Assembly (NCBI GenBank): GCA_035696365.1
Contig: DASRQS010000055.1
Span: 1 to 64,000, forward strand
Length of the DNA stretch: 64,000 nucleotides
Source of the DNA: JALYLC01 sp035696365
Lineage (GTDB): Bacteria; Actinomycetota; Thermoleophilia; Gaiellales; JALYLC01
Reading direction: 5' to 3'
The first letter of the stretch is position 1, and each line of letters opens with the position of its first letter. This document shows positions 33,556 through 41,029 of this stretch, in pieces. Below the pieces are notes generated by a model, which was not told the origin of the DNA, made no database searches, and saw nothing but the letters and a program-made list of their open reading frames with translations. The position numbers and the translations under genes are program-made.

Positions 33556-33966
33556 ATGACCCTTGCGCACGCCGCGGCGGGCGCCGCGATCGGCTCGCGC
33601 ATCCGCTCGCGCCGCGCGGCGGTGCTGGCCTGCCTGGGTGCGCACGGCCTGCTCGACCTCCCCGCGCACGATGATCTGGACGAGGCGGAGGAGGGCGTGA
33701 TCATCTTCGCCACGATCGCACTGACCGCCCGCCTGTTCGGCCTCCGCAGTCGCGAGTTCTGGTGTGCCTTCGCGTGCTCGATGCCCGATCTCGAGCATGT
33801 CGTGCTACGCGGGCGGCGCCTGCGCTTCTATCCGACGCATCGCTTCTCTCGGCTGCACGACGCGCTTCCCGGTCCGCGCGCCACGGCCCGTGCACAGGTG
33901 GGCGGTGCGCTCGTCACGCTCGCCCTGACCGCCCGTAGCGCTGCTCGCGCGCGAGCACGCGCGTGA
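33556..33966 (+). CDS. Small membrane-associated protein, YdjM-like
   Basis: 136 residues from ATG 33556: MTLAHAAAGAAIGSRIRSRR, then VLACLGAHGLLDLPAHDDLD, a hydrophobic VIIFATIALTARLFG, and FACSMPDLEHVVLRG. The His/Asp positions (LAHA; HGLLD; PDLEH) recall metal-dependent membrane hydrolases of the YdjM/DUF457 type. Divergent from ffh with 46 bp between starts; its stop overlaps the yqgE start by four bases. Confidence 0.6.
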   Translation: MTLAHAAAGAAIGSRIRSRRAAVLACLGAHGLLDLPAHDDLDEAEEGVIIFATIALTARLFGLRSREFWCAFACSMPDLEHVVLRGRRLRFYPTHRFSRLHDALPGPRATARAQVGGALVTLALTARSAARARARA

Positions 33967-34520
33967 GCGAAGCGCCGGGCAACCTCGCGGGCCAGCTGCT
34001 GATCGCGGAGCCGCGCCTCGCCGACCCGAACTTCCACCGCAGCGTCGTGCTCGTACTCGCGCACGACGCGGAGGGCGCCCTCGGCGTGGTGCTCAACCGG
34101 CCGACCGAAGTGCCCGCCTGCGAGGTCGTCGAGGAGCTCGCCTCGCTCGTGGCCGCGAGCGACGTCCTGCACGACGGCGGCCCAGTGCAGCGCGACGGCG
34201 TGGTCGTACTGGCCGACTTCGCCGAGCCGGAGGAGTCCGAGCGCCTGGTCGTCGGCAGCGTCGGCATGCTGAGCGATCTCAGCGAGCCCGAGCGGCTCTC
34301 CGGGAGCGTGCGCCGCGTGCGCGCGTTCGCGGGCTACGCCGGCTGGGGAGCCGGGCAGCTCGAGGGCGAGCTGCAGCGCGAGGACTGGTTCCTGGAGCCC
34401 GCGCGCGTCGACGACGTGTTCAGCTCCGATCCCGGCGAGCTGTGGTCGAGCGTGCTGGAGCGCAAGGGCGGCAGCTATCGCCTCGTCTCGCGCATGCCCG
34501 AGGACCCGAGCCTCAACTAG
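33963..34520 (+). CDS. YqgE/AlgH family protein (UPF0301)
   Basis: 185 residues from GTG 33963: GNLAGQLLIAEPRLADPNFH, RSVVLVLAHDAEGALGVVLNRPTE, HDGGPVQRDGVVVLA and RAFAGYAGWGAGQLEGELQREDWF are the conserved blocks of the family. Role unresolved, linked to transcriptional control in some bacteria. Convergent with the DMT transporter gene, overlapping it by four bases. Confidence 0.95.
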   Translation: MSEAPGNLAGQLLIAEPRLADPNFHRSVVLVLAHDAEGALGVVLNRPTEVPACEVVEELASLVAASDVLHDGGPVQRDGVVVLADFAEPEESERLVVGSVGMLSDLSEPERLSGSVRRVRAFAGYAGWGAGQLEGELQREDWFLEPARVDDVFSSDPGELWSSVLERKGGSYRLVSRMPEDPSLN

Positions 34521-35461
34521 CTCTCGTCGGGGAGCGGGAAGCGCGGAACGAGGCGGGGGAAGGGCCGGACGCGCGCCAGAGCGGGCACGGGCACGCGCGG
34601 CAGCTGGCGCAGCTCGATCGCCAGCACCGCGGCGATGACCAGGCCGGCGCCCAGGAACTGGATCGGCACGAGCCGCTCGCCGAGGACGAGTACGCCGCAG
34701 GCGACCGCGACGGCCGGCTCCACGGACGAGGCGATGCTCGCGCGCGAGGGCCCGATGCGGCCGAGGCCCGCGAGGAAAGCCGAGACCGCGAAGGCCGTCG
34801 GCACCAGAGCGAGTGCGAGCACAGCGAGGGCGGCGGTGGCGGTATGGACCGGGGCGCCCCCGCGCGCGGCGTGGGCGGCCGCGAACGCGCCGGCGGCGCC
34901 CGTCGCGACGAGTGTCGAGAGCGCGAGCGGCTCCACGCGGTCGCGCAGCGCGGACGAGGCCAGCACGTAGGCCGTGTAGAGGGCGGCCGATCCGAACGCG
35001 AGCAAGGCGCCCGGCGCGTTGATCGCTCCCAGGCCTCCGCCCGCGACGAGCAGCCCCACGCCGCTGACTGCGAGGGCGATTGCGGCGCTGCGCCGGCGCG
35101 AGAGGCGCTCGCGGCCGAGCATGATCGCGCCTGCCATCACGAGTACCGGGTAGCAGTACGAGACGACGCCTGCCGGCCCGGCGCCCATGTGCTCGATGGC
35201 CGCCAGGTAGAGCGCAGAGGCAGCCGCGAACGTGGTCGCTCCCAGGGCGACGGCGATCAGCGCGATGCGCAGACCGGGCAGCGGGCGGCGGAGTCCGAGC
35301 AGGACGAGCCAGAGCGCGATCGCACCGAGCGAGTAGCGACTGGCGAGCAGGGTGGTGGTGCCGACGTGCTCGTGCCGGGCGAGCGCCACGAGCACTCCGA
35401 CCGAGCCGAACGCCGCGGCACTACTGGCGCACTCGACGAGACCGCGGCGCTCGTTGGTCAT
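34517..35461 (-). CDS. EamA/DMT superfamily exporter
   Basis: 314 residues with ten hydrophobic segments in two homologous halves (EamA repeats at about residues 10-135 and 150-280). The conserved end-of-repeat motifs are AAIEHMGAGPAGVVSYCYPVL and GRIGPSRASIASSVEPAVAV. A cytoplasmic Pro/Arg-rich tail closes the protein. Exports metabolites or amino acids. Divergent from the LysR gene at 35716, which is its likely regulator. Confidence 0.92.
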   Translation of the reverse strand: MTNERRGLVECASSAAAFGSVGVLVALARHEHVGTTTLLASRYSLGAIALWLVLLGLRRPLPGLRIALIAVALGATTFAAASALYLAAIEHMGAGPAGVVSYCYPVLVMAGAIMLGRERLSRRRSAAIALAVSGVGLLVAGGGLGAINAPGALLAFGSAALYTAYVLASSALRDRVEPLALSTLVATGAAGAFAAAHAARGGAPVHTATAALAVLALALVPTAFAVSAFLAGLGRIGPSRASIASSVEPAVAVACGVLVLGERLVPIQFLGAGLVIAAVLAIELRQLPRVPVPALARVRPFPRLVPRFPLPDES

Positions 35462-35715
35462 CGGCGGGGGTGGCGCTGTGGGCGCAGTGCCTCGTTGGGA
35501 CGATCGGCGCCGCCGAGCAACAGAAGCAGGGAGATCAGGGGGTTCGGCATGACCGACTCCTCGGGGAAGGTGGTGTGAATTCGCGTGCGACGCGCGAGCG
35601 TCGCCGGGGAGGGCCTGTGCCCTACATCCTCAGAGTACGCTCGCGTTAACGGTAGTCCTATCCTGTCCTGACTCTATGATCAGTAGGTGTTGCCTATGGA
35701 TTGCGATTGCCTTTC
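35462..35715. promoter_or_regulatory. Divergent promoter region between DMT exporter and LysR gene
   Basis: 254 bp with both start codons pointing outward, the classic LysR arrangement. The part 35640-35700 is distinctly less GC-rich; TATGAT at 35675-35680 could be a -10 box for the LysR gene and lies within a LysR-box-sized AT-rich element (ATCCTGTCCTGACTCTATGAT). Binding is predicted, not shown. Confidence 0.45.
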
Positions 35716-36630
35716 GTGAATCTCCAGCAACTCGCCTATTTCCGCGAGGCCTTCGAGCAGCGCTCGTTCAGCGCCGCGGCCAAGGTGCTCCACCTGGCGC
35801 AACCGTCGCTCTCGGAGCAGATCCGGCGGCTCGAGGGGGAGCTCGGCGTGCCGCTCTTCGTGCGCGTCGGCCGCGGCGTCGAGCCGACGGAGGCCGGGCG
35901 GGCGCTCCTCCCGCACGCCGAGCGCGTCCTGGCGGAGGTCGAGTCGGCCCGCGAGGCAGTCGCCGGCGTGCGCGACGTGCGCGCCGGGACAGCGAGCTTC
36001 GGCACGTTCTCGACGGCGGTCTACTACCTGCTGGCCGACCTCGCGGAGGCCTTCACCGACCGCTACCCGGGCGTGCGCCTGCGCATCGTCGGCCTCAACT
36101 CGTCGGCGGTCGCCGATGACGTGCGCGCCGGGCGCCTCGAGGCGGGGCTGGTGGTCCTGCCCGTCGAGGCCGAGGGCCTCGTGGTGCGCCCGGCGCTGCG
36201 CGACGAGGTGCTCTACACGAGCGCGCACGAGCATCGCGTGCGCCGCCCGGTGACGACGACCGAGCTCGCGCGCAGACCGCTGATCCTGACCGACGCGAGC
36301 CATGCCGCCGAGGATCCGACCCGCCTGCAGATCGCGGCTCGCGCCCAGGAAGCCGGCGTGACGGTCGATCCCATCGTCGAGGTCGAATACCTCAGCGCGG
36401 CCCTCGAGCTGGCGGCCCGCGGAGTCGGCGATGTGCTCGTCCCCTCCGTGGTGACCCGCAACCGCCGCTTCCCGCCCGGCCTCCATCACGTGCGCTTCGC
36501 CGAGCGCATCTACGACTCATTCGCCTTCGTCACCCGCCGCGGCGCAACCCTCTCCCCCGCAACCGCGGCGCTCCTCGACCTGGCCGACGGCCTGCTGCAC
36601 GACCTGGGCGACGAGCTCCCCGAACGCTGA
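35716..36630 (+). CDS. LysR-family transcriptional regulator
   Basis: 304 residues. I chose GTG 35716 because VNLQQLAYFREAFEQRSFSA is the usual LysR start; TTG 35701 adds five residues. Helix-turn-helix AAKVLHLAQPSLSEQIRRLE at about residues 21-40, then LGVPLFVRVGRGVEPTEAG. The substrate domain is GTFSTAVYYLLADLAEAF and RAGRLEAGLVVLPVEAEG. Probably controls the divergent DMT exporter gene and itself. Confidence 0.94.
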   Translation: MNLQQLAYFREAFEQRSFSAAAKVLHLAQPSLSEQIRRLEGELGVPLFVRVGRGVEPTEAGRALLPHAERVLAEVESAREAVAGVRDVRAGTASFGTFSTAVYYLLADLAEAFTDRYPGVRLRIVGLNSSAVADDVRAGRLEAGLVVLPVEAEGLVVRPALRDEVLYTSAHEHRVRRPVTTTELARRPLILTDASHAAEDPTRLQIAARAQEAGVTVDPIVEVEYLSAALELAARGVGDVLVPSVVTRNRRFPPGLHHVRFAERIYDSFAFVTRRGATLSPATAALLDLADGLLHDLGDELPER

Positions 36631-36755
36631 GTCCGGCATGCACGGCGTCAGGCCAGACCCGATCAGGAGACCCCGATCGCGCGAGCCGCTGGTGGTGCAA
36701 GCCCCGGTTTTGGACGCCGGCGCTCGGGCTGCACTACGTTGAGGAAGCGACGGGT

Positions 36756-37136
36756 ATGGGGAAGAACGAGCGCATGCGGCGGCTCTACGCAAACCATCTC
36801 GGCCGTGAGGAACGCGTGCTCGCGAGTGTTCGCGGCACCGTGGATACCGGCCGCGGCGAGCCCTGGACCGGACTGCTCCTGGCCACCGACCGGCGGCTCG
36901 CCTTCATTGCGGACGACGAGGCCAGCTACCTGCCGTACTCGGCGATCCAAGGCGTCGGACGGGGCAAGAGCCTGCTCGGCAGCTACATCGAGCTGAGCAC
37001 CGGCGGGCACGAGGTACGCATCAAGTGGATCAGCTCGCGGCGGGTGCGGCCCTTCGAGCGTACCGTGCGGGCGGCCGTGCGACACGCCCGGCCGAAGCGT
37101 CGGCGCTGGCGCTCGGCCGCTCGGCCGGTCTCCTAG
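36756..37136 (+). CDS. PH-domain-like protein
   Basis: 126 residues: an N-terminal helix (RMRRLYANHLGREERVLAS), then a beta-barrel pattern (GRGEPWTGLLLATDRRLAFI, YLPYSAIQGVGRGKSLLG, SYIELSTGGHEVRIKWISS) typical of bacterial PH (YdbT/bPH) domains, and a basic C-terminal tail. Convergent with thrS, overlapping it by four bases. Function unknown. Confidence 0.65.
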   Translation: MGKNERMRRLYANHLGREERVLASVRGTVDTGRGEPWTGLLLATDRRLAFIADDEASYLPYSAIQGVGRGKSLLGSYIELSTGGHEVRIKWISSRRVRPFERTVRAAVRHARPKRRRWRSAARPVS

Positions 37137-39061
37137 GCGGGGGCCGCGGCGAGCAGGCGCTCTTGCGCCTCGGCCGCCAGCTCGGCAACCACGTCGTCGA
37201 GCGGCTGAACGCCGGCATCGACGCCGCCGCGGCGCCGCACCGCGAGCGTGCGCGCCTCGGCCTCGCGGCCGCCCAGCACCAGCATGACCGGCACCTTCTG
37301 CACCTCGGCGTCGTGGATCTTGCGGCCGACCTTCTCCTCGCGCGCGTCCAGCTCGGCGCGCAGGCCCGCTGCGCGCAGCGCCGAGACGACCTCGTCGGCG
37401 TACTCGCGCAGCTCGGTGCTGAGTGGCAGCACGGCCACCTGCACCGGCGCCAGCCAGAGTGGGAAGGCGCCCGCGAAGTGCTCGATCAGGATGCCGATTA
37501 AGCGCTCGAACGAGCCGAAGAGCGCGCGGTGGATCATGAACGGGCGCTCGAGCTCGTCCTCGCTCGTGGTGTAGGTCGCATCGAGCCGCTGGGGCATCCA
37601 GCCGTCGAGCTGGATCGTGCCCACCTGCCAGCTGCGGCCGATCGAATCCGTCATGTGGAGATCGATCTTGGGCGCGTAGAAGGCTCCGTCGCCGGGGTTC
37701 TCGACGTAGGCCCAGCCGGCCGTCGTGAGCGCGGAGGCCAGCGCGGACTCCATCCGATCCCACTCCTCCTCGCTGCCGAGGCGCTTGGCCGGCCGCGTCG
37801 ACAGCTCGGCCCGCACGTCCAGCCCGAACGTCTCGTAGATCACGCCCGCAAGCTCGAGGCAGCCCACGACCTCATCCTCCACCTGGTCCCAGCGGCAAAA
37901 GATGTGGGCATCGTCCTGCGTGATGTGCCGCACGCGAAGCAGCCCGTGCATCGTCCCCGAGCCCTCGTTGCGGTGCACGAGGCCCTGCTCGGCCAGGCGC
38001 AGCGGCAGATCGCGGTAGGAGTGCCGGCGCTGGTTGTAGATCTCTACGTGGCCCGGGCAGTTCATCGGCTTGAGCCCGAACTGGCGGCCCTCGACGGGCT
38101 CGGTGAGGAACATCTTGTCGCGGTAGTTGTCCCAGTGGCCGGAGCGCTTCCAGAGGCCCGTCTCGAACAGGATCGGGGTGCGCACCTCCTGGTAGCCGCG
38201 ACTCGCGTTGAGCTCGCGCCAGAGGCGCCCGAGCTCGTTGAACAGCACCATCCCGCGGGGATGCCAGAAGGGAGAGCCGGGCGACGTCTCGCTGAAGTGG
38301 AAGAGGTCGAGCTCGCGACCGAGGCGCCGGTGATCGCGCCGACGCGCCTCCTCGACGCGCTCGAGGTAGGCGTCGAGGTCGGCCTGGTCGAAGAAGGCCG
38401 TGCCGTAGATGCGCGTCAGCATCGGCTTGTCGGAGTCGCCGCGCCAGTACGCGCCCGCGAGCGACGTCAGCTTGAACGCGCGGATCGGCTTGGTCGTCTG
38501 CAGGTGCGGGCCGCGGCAGAGGTCGACGAAGCCGTCCTGCTCGTAGTACGTCACCGGCTCGCCCTCCGGCAGGCCCTCGGCGAGCTCGACCTTGTACGTC
38601 TCGCCCTCGGCGCCGAAGCGCTTGACGGCATCGTCCCGCGTGGTGTCGATACGCTCGAACGCGTGCGGACCGCGCGCGAGGATCGCCCGCATCTCGTCCT
38701 CGATGAGCGCGAGATCGCTCTCGCCGGGTGGCTCCACGAAGTCGAAGTCGTAGTAGAAGCCATCCTCGATGGCCGGGCCGATGGCCACCCTCGTGCCGGG
38801 CCAGAGGCGCTGCACGGCCTCGGCCAGCACGTGCGCGGTGGAGTGGCGCAGCACCGCAAGCGCCTCCTCGTCGCCCACGCGCAGGATGCGCAGGTGGCTC
38901 TCGCCGGGCAGCGGCAGCCGCAGGTCGCGCAGCTCGCCGTCGACCTCGACCGCGGCGGTGGCATCGGCCAGGCGCGGACCGATCGCGCGGGCGGCATCGA
39001 TGCCGCTCGCGCCGTCTGGGAGGACGAGCTCGGTGCCGTCGGGGAGGATCGCCTTTGTCAC
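37133..39061 (-). CDS. thrS: Threonyl-tRNA synthetase
   Basis: 642 residues from GTG 39061. TGS domain at 1-60 (ILPDGTELVLPDGASGIDAA), editing domain with RHSTAHVLAEAVQRLWPG, and the catalytic core. Class II motifs: GMVLFNELGRLWRELNASRG, FGLKPMNCPGHVEIY, VHRNEGSGTMHGLLRVRH and FGSFERLIGILIEHFAG. Zn ligands Cys (PMNCPGH), His and His are present. Anticodon-binding domain at the end (VQVAVLPLSTELREYADEVV). Length matches the family. The start is 48 bp from the divergent BolA gene. Confidence 0.97.
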   Translation of the reverse strand: MTKAILPDGTELVLPDGASGIDAARAIGPRLADATAAVEVDGELRDLRLPLPGESHLRILRVGDEEALAVLRHSTAHVLAEAVQRLWPGTRVAIGPAIEDGFYYDFDFVEPPGESDLALIEDEMRAILARGPHAFERIDTTRDDAVKRFGAEGETYKVELAEGLPEGEPVTYYEQDGFVDLCRGPHLQTTKPIRAFKLTSLAGAYWRGDSDKPMLTRIYGTAFFDQADLDAYLERVEEARRRDHRRLGRELDLFHFSETSPGSPFWHPRGMVLFNELGRLWRELNASRGYQEVRTPILFETGLWKRSGHWDNYRDKMFLTEPVEGRQFGLKPMNCPGHVEIYNQRRHSYRDLPLRLAEQGLVHRNEGSGTMHGLLRVRHITQDDAHIFCRWDQVEDEVVGCLELAGVIYETFGLDVRAELSTRPAKRLGSEEEWDRMESALASALTTAGWAYVENPGDGAFYAPKIDLHMTDSIGRSWQVGTIQLDGWMPQRLDATYTTSEDELERPFMIHRALFGSFERLIGILIEHFAGAFPLWLAPVQVAVLPLSTELREYADEVVSALRAAGLRAELDAREEKVGRKIHDAEVQKVPVMLVLGGREAEARTLAVRRRGGVDAGVQPLDDVVAELAAEAQERLLAAAPA

Positions 39062-39109
39062 ACCCGAGAGTGTAGGTATCAAAAGACGACTGCCTGCTAC
39101 CTTGCCGCC

Positions 39110-39358
39110 ATGCCGCATCCGGATGAGCTCAAGGCGCGCATCGAGGCGCACCTGCCGGGGTCGCAGGCCGTCGTGCGCGACTTCAACGCCGGTACGGGCG
39201 ACCATTTCGAGGCACAGGTCGGGGCGCCGCAGTTTCGCGGGCTGCCCCTGCTCCAGCAGCACAAGCTCGTCTACGCCGCCGTCCAGGATTGGCTCGACGA
39301 CGGCCGGATCCACGCCCTCTCGATCAAGACCGTCGCCATCGACGGCGAGGAGCAGTGA
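39110..39358 (+). CDS. BolA-like protein
   Basis: 82 residues: MPHPDELKARIEAHLPGSQA, VVRDFNAGTGDHFEAQVGAP, QFRGLPLLQQHKLVYAAVQDWL and IHALSIKTVA follow the BolA fold; the conserved His (QQHKLVY) can ligate an Fe-S cluster with glutaredoxin. Its stop overlaps the glutaredoxin start (TGATG). The two proteins are a known functional pair in Fe-S trafficking. Confidence 0.93.
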   Translation: MPHPDELKARIEAHLPGSQAVVRDFNAGTGDHFEAQVGAPQFRGLPLLQQHKLVYAAVQDWLDDGRIHALSIKTVAIDGEEQ

Positions 39359-39693
39359 TGGAATCTCAGATCATCAGTGAGCAGGAGATTGCGGAGGCGC
39401 TCGACAAGGCGATCTCCGCGAACCGCGTGATGCTGTTCATGAAGGGCACGCCCGAGCGGCCCATGTGCGGCTTCTCCATGCGCGTCACGCAGGCCCTGCG
39501 CGACGTCGACGCCGACTTCGCGGCCATGGACATCTTGCCCGACCCACGCATCCGCCAGGTGCTCTCGGCGCGCTCGGGCTGGCCCACGATCCCTCAGCTC
39601 TTCGTCGACGGCGAGCTCGTCGGCGGCTGTGACATCACGATGGAGCTGCACGAGTCGGGCGAGCTGGCCAAGATCGTCAAGTCGCCCGAGTAA
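39358..39693 (+). CDS. Monothiol glutaredoxin (Grx4 type)
   Basis: 111 residues with the monothiol motif MCGFS at about residues 36-40 (VMLFMKGTPERPMCGFSMRV), then SGWPTIPQLFVDGELVGGCDI for glutathione binding. CGFS glutaredoxins carry [2Fe-2S] clusters and partner BolA, whose gene overlaps this one by one base. Confidence 0.95.
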   Translation: MESQIISEQEIAEALDKAISANRVMLFMKGTPERPMCGFSMRVTQALRDVDADFAAMDILPDPRIRQVLSARSGWPTIPQLFVDGELVGGCDITMELHESGELAKIVKSPE

Positions 39694-39713
39694 CCGCCGG
39701 ACATCCGCCGCCG

Positions 39714-40427
39714 ATGTCCCGCCGGCCCCGCGTGGGGCTCACGCTCGAGCTGCACGACCCGATCATCGCGAAGGTCGACGAGCGCATGCGCGAGGTGATC
39801 GAAGGCGCCGGCGGCGTGGTCGTCGTGATCCCGCACTCGGCCGACCCCGGCAGCTGGCGCGCCGCCTACGAGATCGTGGACGCCGTGGTGCTGATGGGCG
39901 GGCCGGACGTGTCAGCCGAGCACTACGGAGCGGCGCCGCACCCGCTCACGCGACCAGGGCACGCGGGCTTCGACACCACGGAGCTCGGCCTCGCGCGCGC
40001 CTGCCTGCAGGACGGCAAGCCTGTGCTCGGCATCTGCCGCGGCAACCAGGTGCTCAATGTGGCCGCCGGCGGCACGCTCGTCCAGGACGTGCCCTCGACC
40101 GGCACCTCGCTCGTCCACATGGGCGCGTGGGTGCGCGTCGTGGACGACCCGCCCAGCTGCTTCCACGAGATCGAGGTGCTCGCGGGCACGCAGCTCGCCG
40201 GCTGGCTCGGAGCCGGAACGCACGTCGTCAACTCCTACCACCACCAGGCCGTGGAGCGGGTCGGCGACGGCCTGCGCACCTGCGCCGTGGCGCCCGACGG
40301 CACGATCGAGGCCGTCGAGTCGTCCAACGGCACGTTCGCCCTCGGCCTGCAGTGGCACAACGAGTTCCACATGCGCGGCGACGAGCGCTACGCGCGTCCG
40401 CTGCAGGCTCTCGTCGGCGCTGCGTGA
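39714..40427 (+). CDS. Class I glutamine amidotransferase, gamma-glutamyl-GABA hydrolase-like (C26)
   Basis: 237 residues. GGPDVSAEHYGAAPHPLTRPGHAG, catalytic Cys in PVLGICRGNQVLNVAAGGTL, VVNSYHHQAVERVGDGL and the catalytic His in GLQWHNEFHM place it with PuuD-like hydrolases that open gamma-glutamyl amides in polyamine catabolism. The last motif is WHNE rather than the usual WHPE. Follows the glutaredoxin gene by 20 bp. Confidence 0.88.
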   Translation: MSRRPRVGLTLELHDPIIAKVDERMREVIEGAGGVVVVIPHSADPGSWRAAYEIVDAVVLMGGPDVSAEHYGAAPHPLTRPGHAGFDTTELGLARACLQDGKPVLGICRGNQVLNVAAGGTLVQDVPSTGTSLVHMGAWVRVVDDPPSCFHEIEVLAGTQLAGWLGAGTHVVNSYHHQAVERVGDGLRTCAVAPDGTIEAVESSNGTFALGLQWHNEFHMRGDERYARPLQALVGAA

Positions 40428-40466
40428 GAGGCGGGCGGCTCGGCCGCCCACCTCTCGGACGGCGAC

Positions 40467-40883
40467 CTACGACTCTTCTTGCAGCTTCATCCACGCGCCG
40501 TAGGCAAGCACGGCCGCGGCGATGATGGCGAGGTACAGGCCCCAGGCCCGGCTCAGCCCATCGGGCATGAAGAGGAACCTCAGGATCACGAACAGCAGGC
40601 CGGCCGCGGCGGTGCCAACGAGCGCGCGCGACACGGGAATCGGCATCTGCGAGACGTCGACCTTCATGAAGTCGACCACGACCAGGATGGTCGCGATGAG
40701 TGCGGCGAAGAAGACGAGCTTGCCGAGCGACCCAGTGTCCCAACCGCTGACATTCAGCGTGATCGGGCCGAGCGAGATCTTGCCCCAGCTGAGGAAGGTC
40801 GAGATCAGCAAGACGACGGCCCCACCACCCGCGAGCCACGTCGAGCGTTTGACCGTGCTTGCATCGAACCCTTGAGAACTCAT
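40467..40883 (-). CDS. Membrane protein of unknown function, four helices
   Basis: 138 residues from ATG 40883 with four hydrophobic segments at about residues 17-33, 52-70, 85-103 and 109-127. The first loop contains FLSWGKISLGPITLNVSGWD, the look of small actinobacterial 'SGWD' membrane proteins. The 146 bp upstream region is shared with the divergent dehydratase operon. Confidence 0.65.
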   Translation of the reverse strand: MSSQGFDASTVKRSTWLAGGGAVVLLISTFLSWGKISLGPITLNVSGWDTGSLGKLVFFAALIATILVVVDFMKVDVSQMPIPVSRALVGTAAAGLLFVILRFLFMPDGLSRAWGLYLAIIAAAVLAYGAWMKLQEES

Positions 40884-41029
40884 GCCACCCCCTATGGAAC
40901 CCTGAGGACACGCCGGCGGCGAGCCTATCTCACTCTGTAGCACGGCGACCGCCCGCTTCCTGCCTGTGAGAGAGACGCTCACGGCAGCCGCAGACACGCT
41001 CACAGCTCCCGCCCGCTACCGTACGCGCC

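Noticed and set aside
36650..36755. Possible tRNA-like sequence between the LysR and PH-domain genes
   Set aside because: Contains a GGTTTTGGACGCC stretch that recalls the tRNA-Trp arm, but no acceptor or T arm can be formed.
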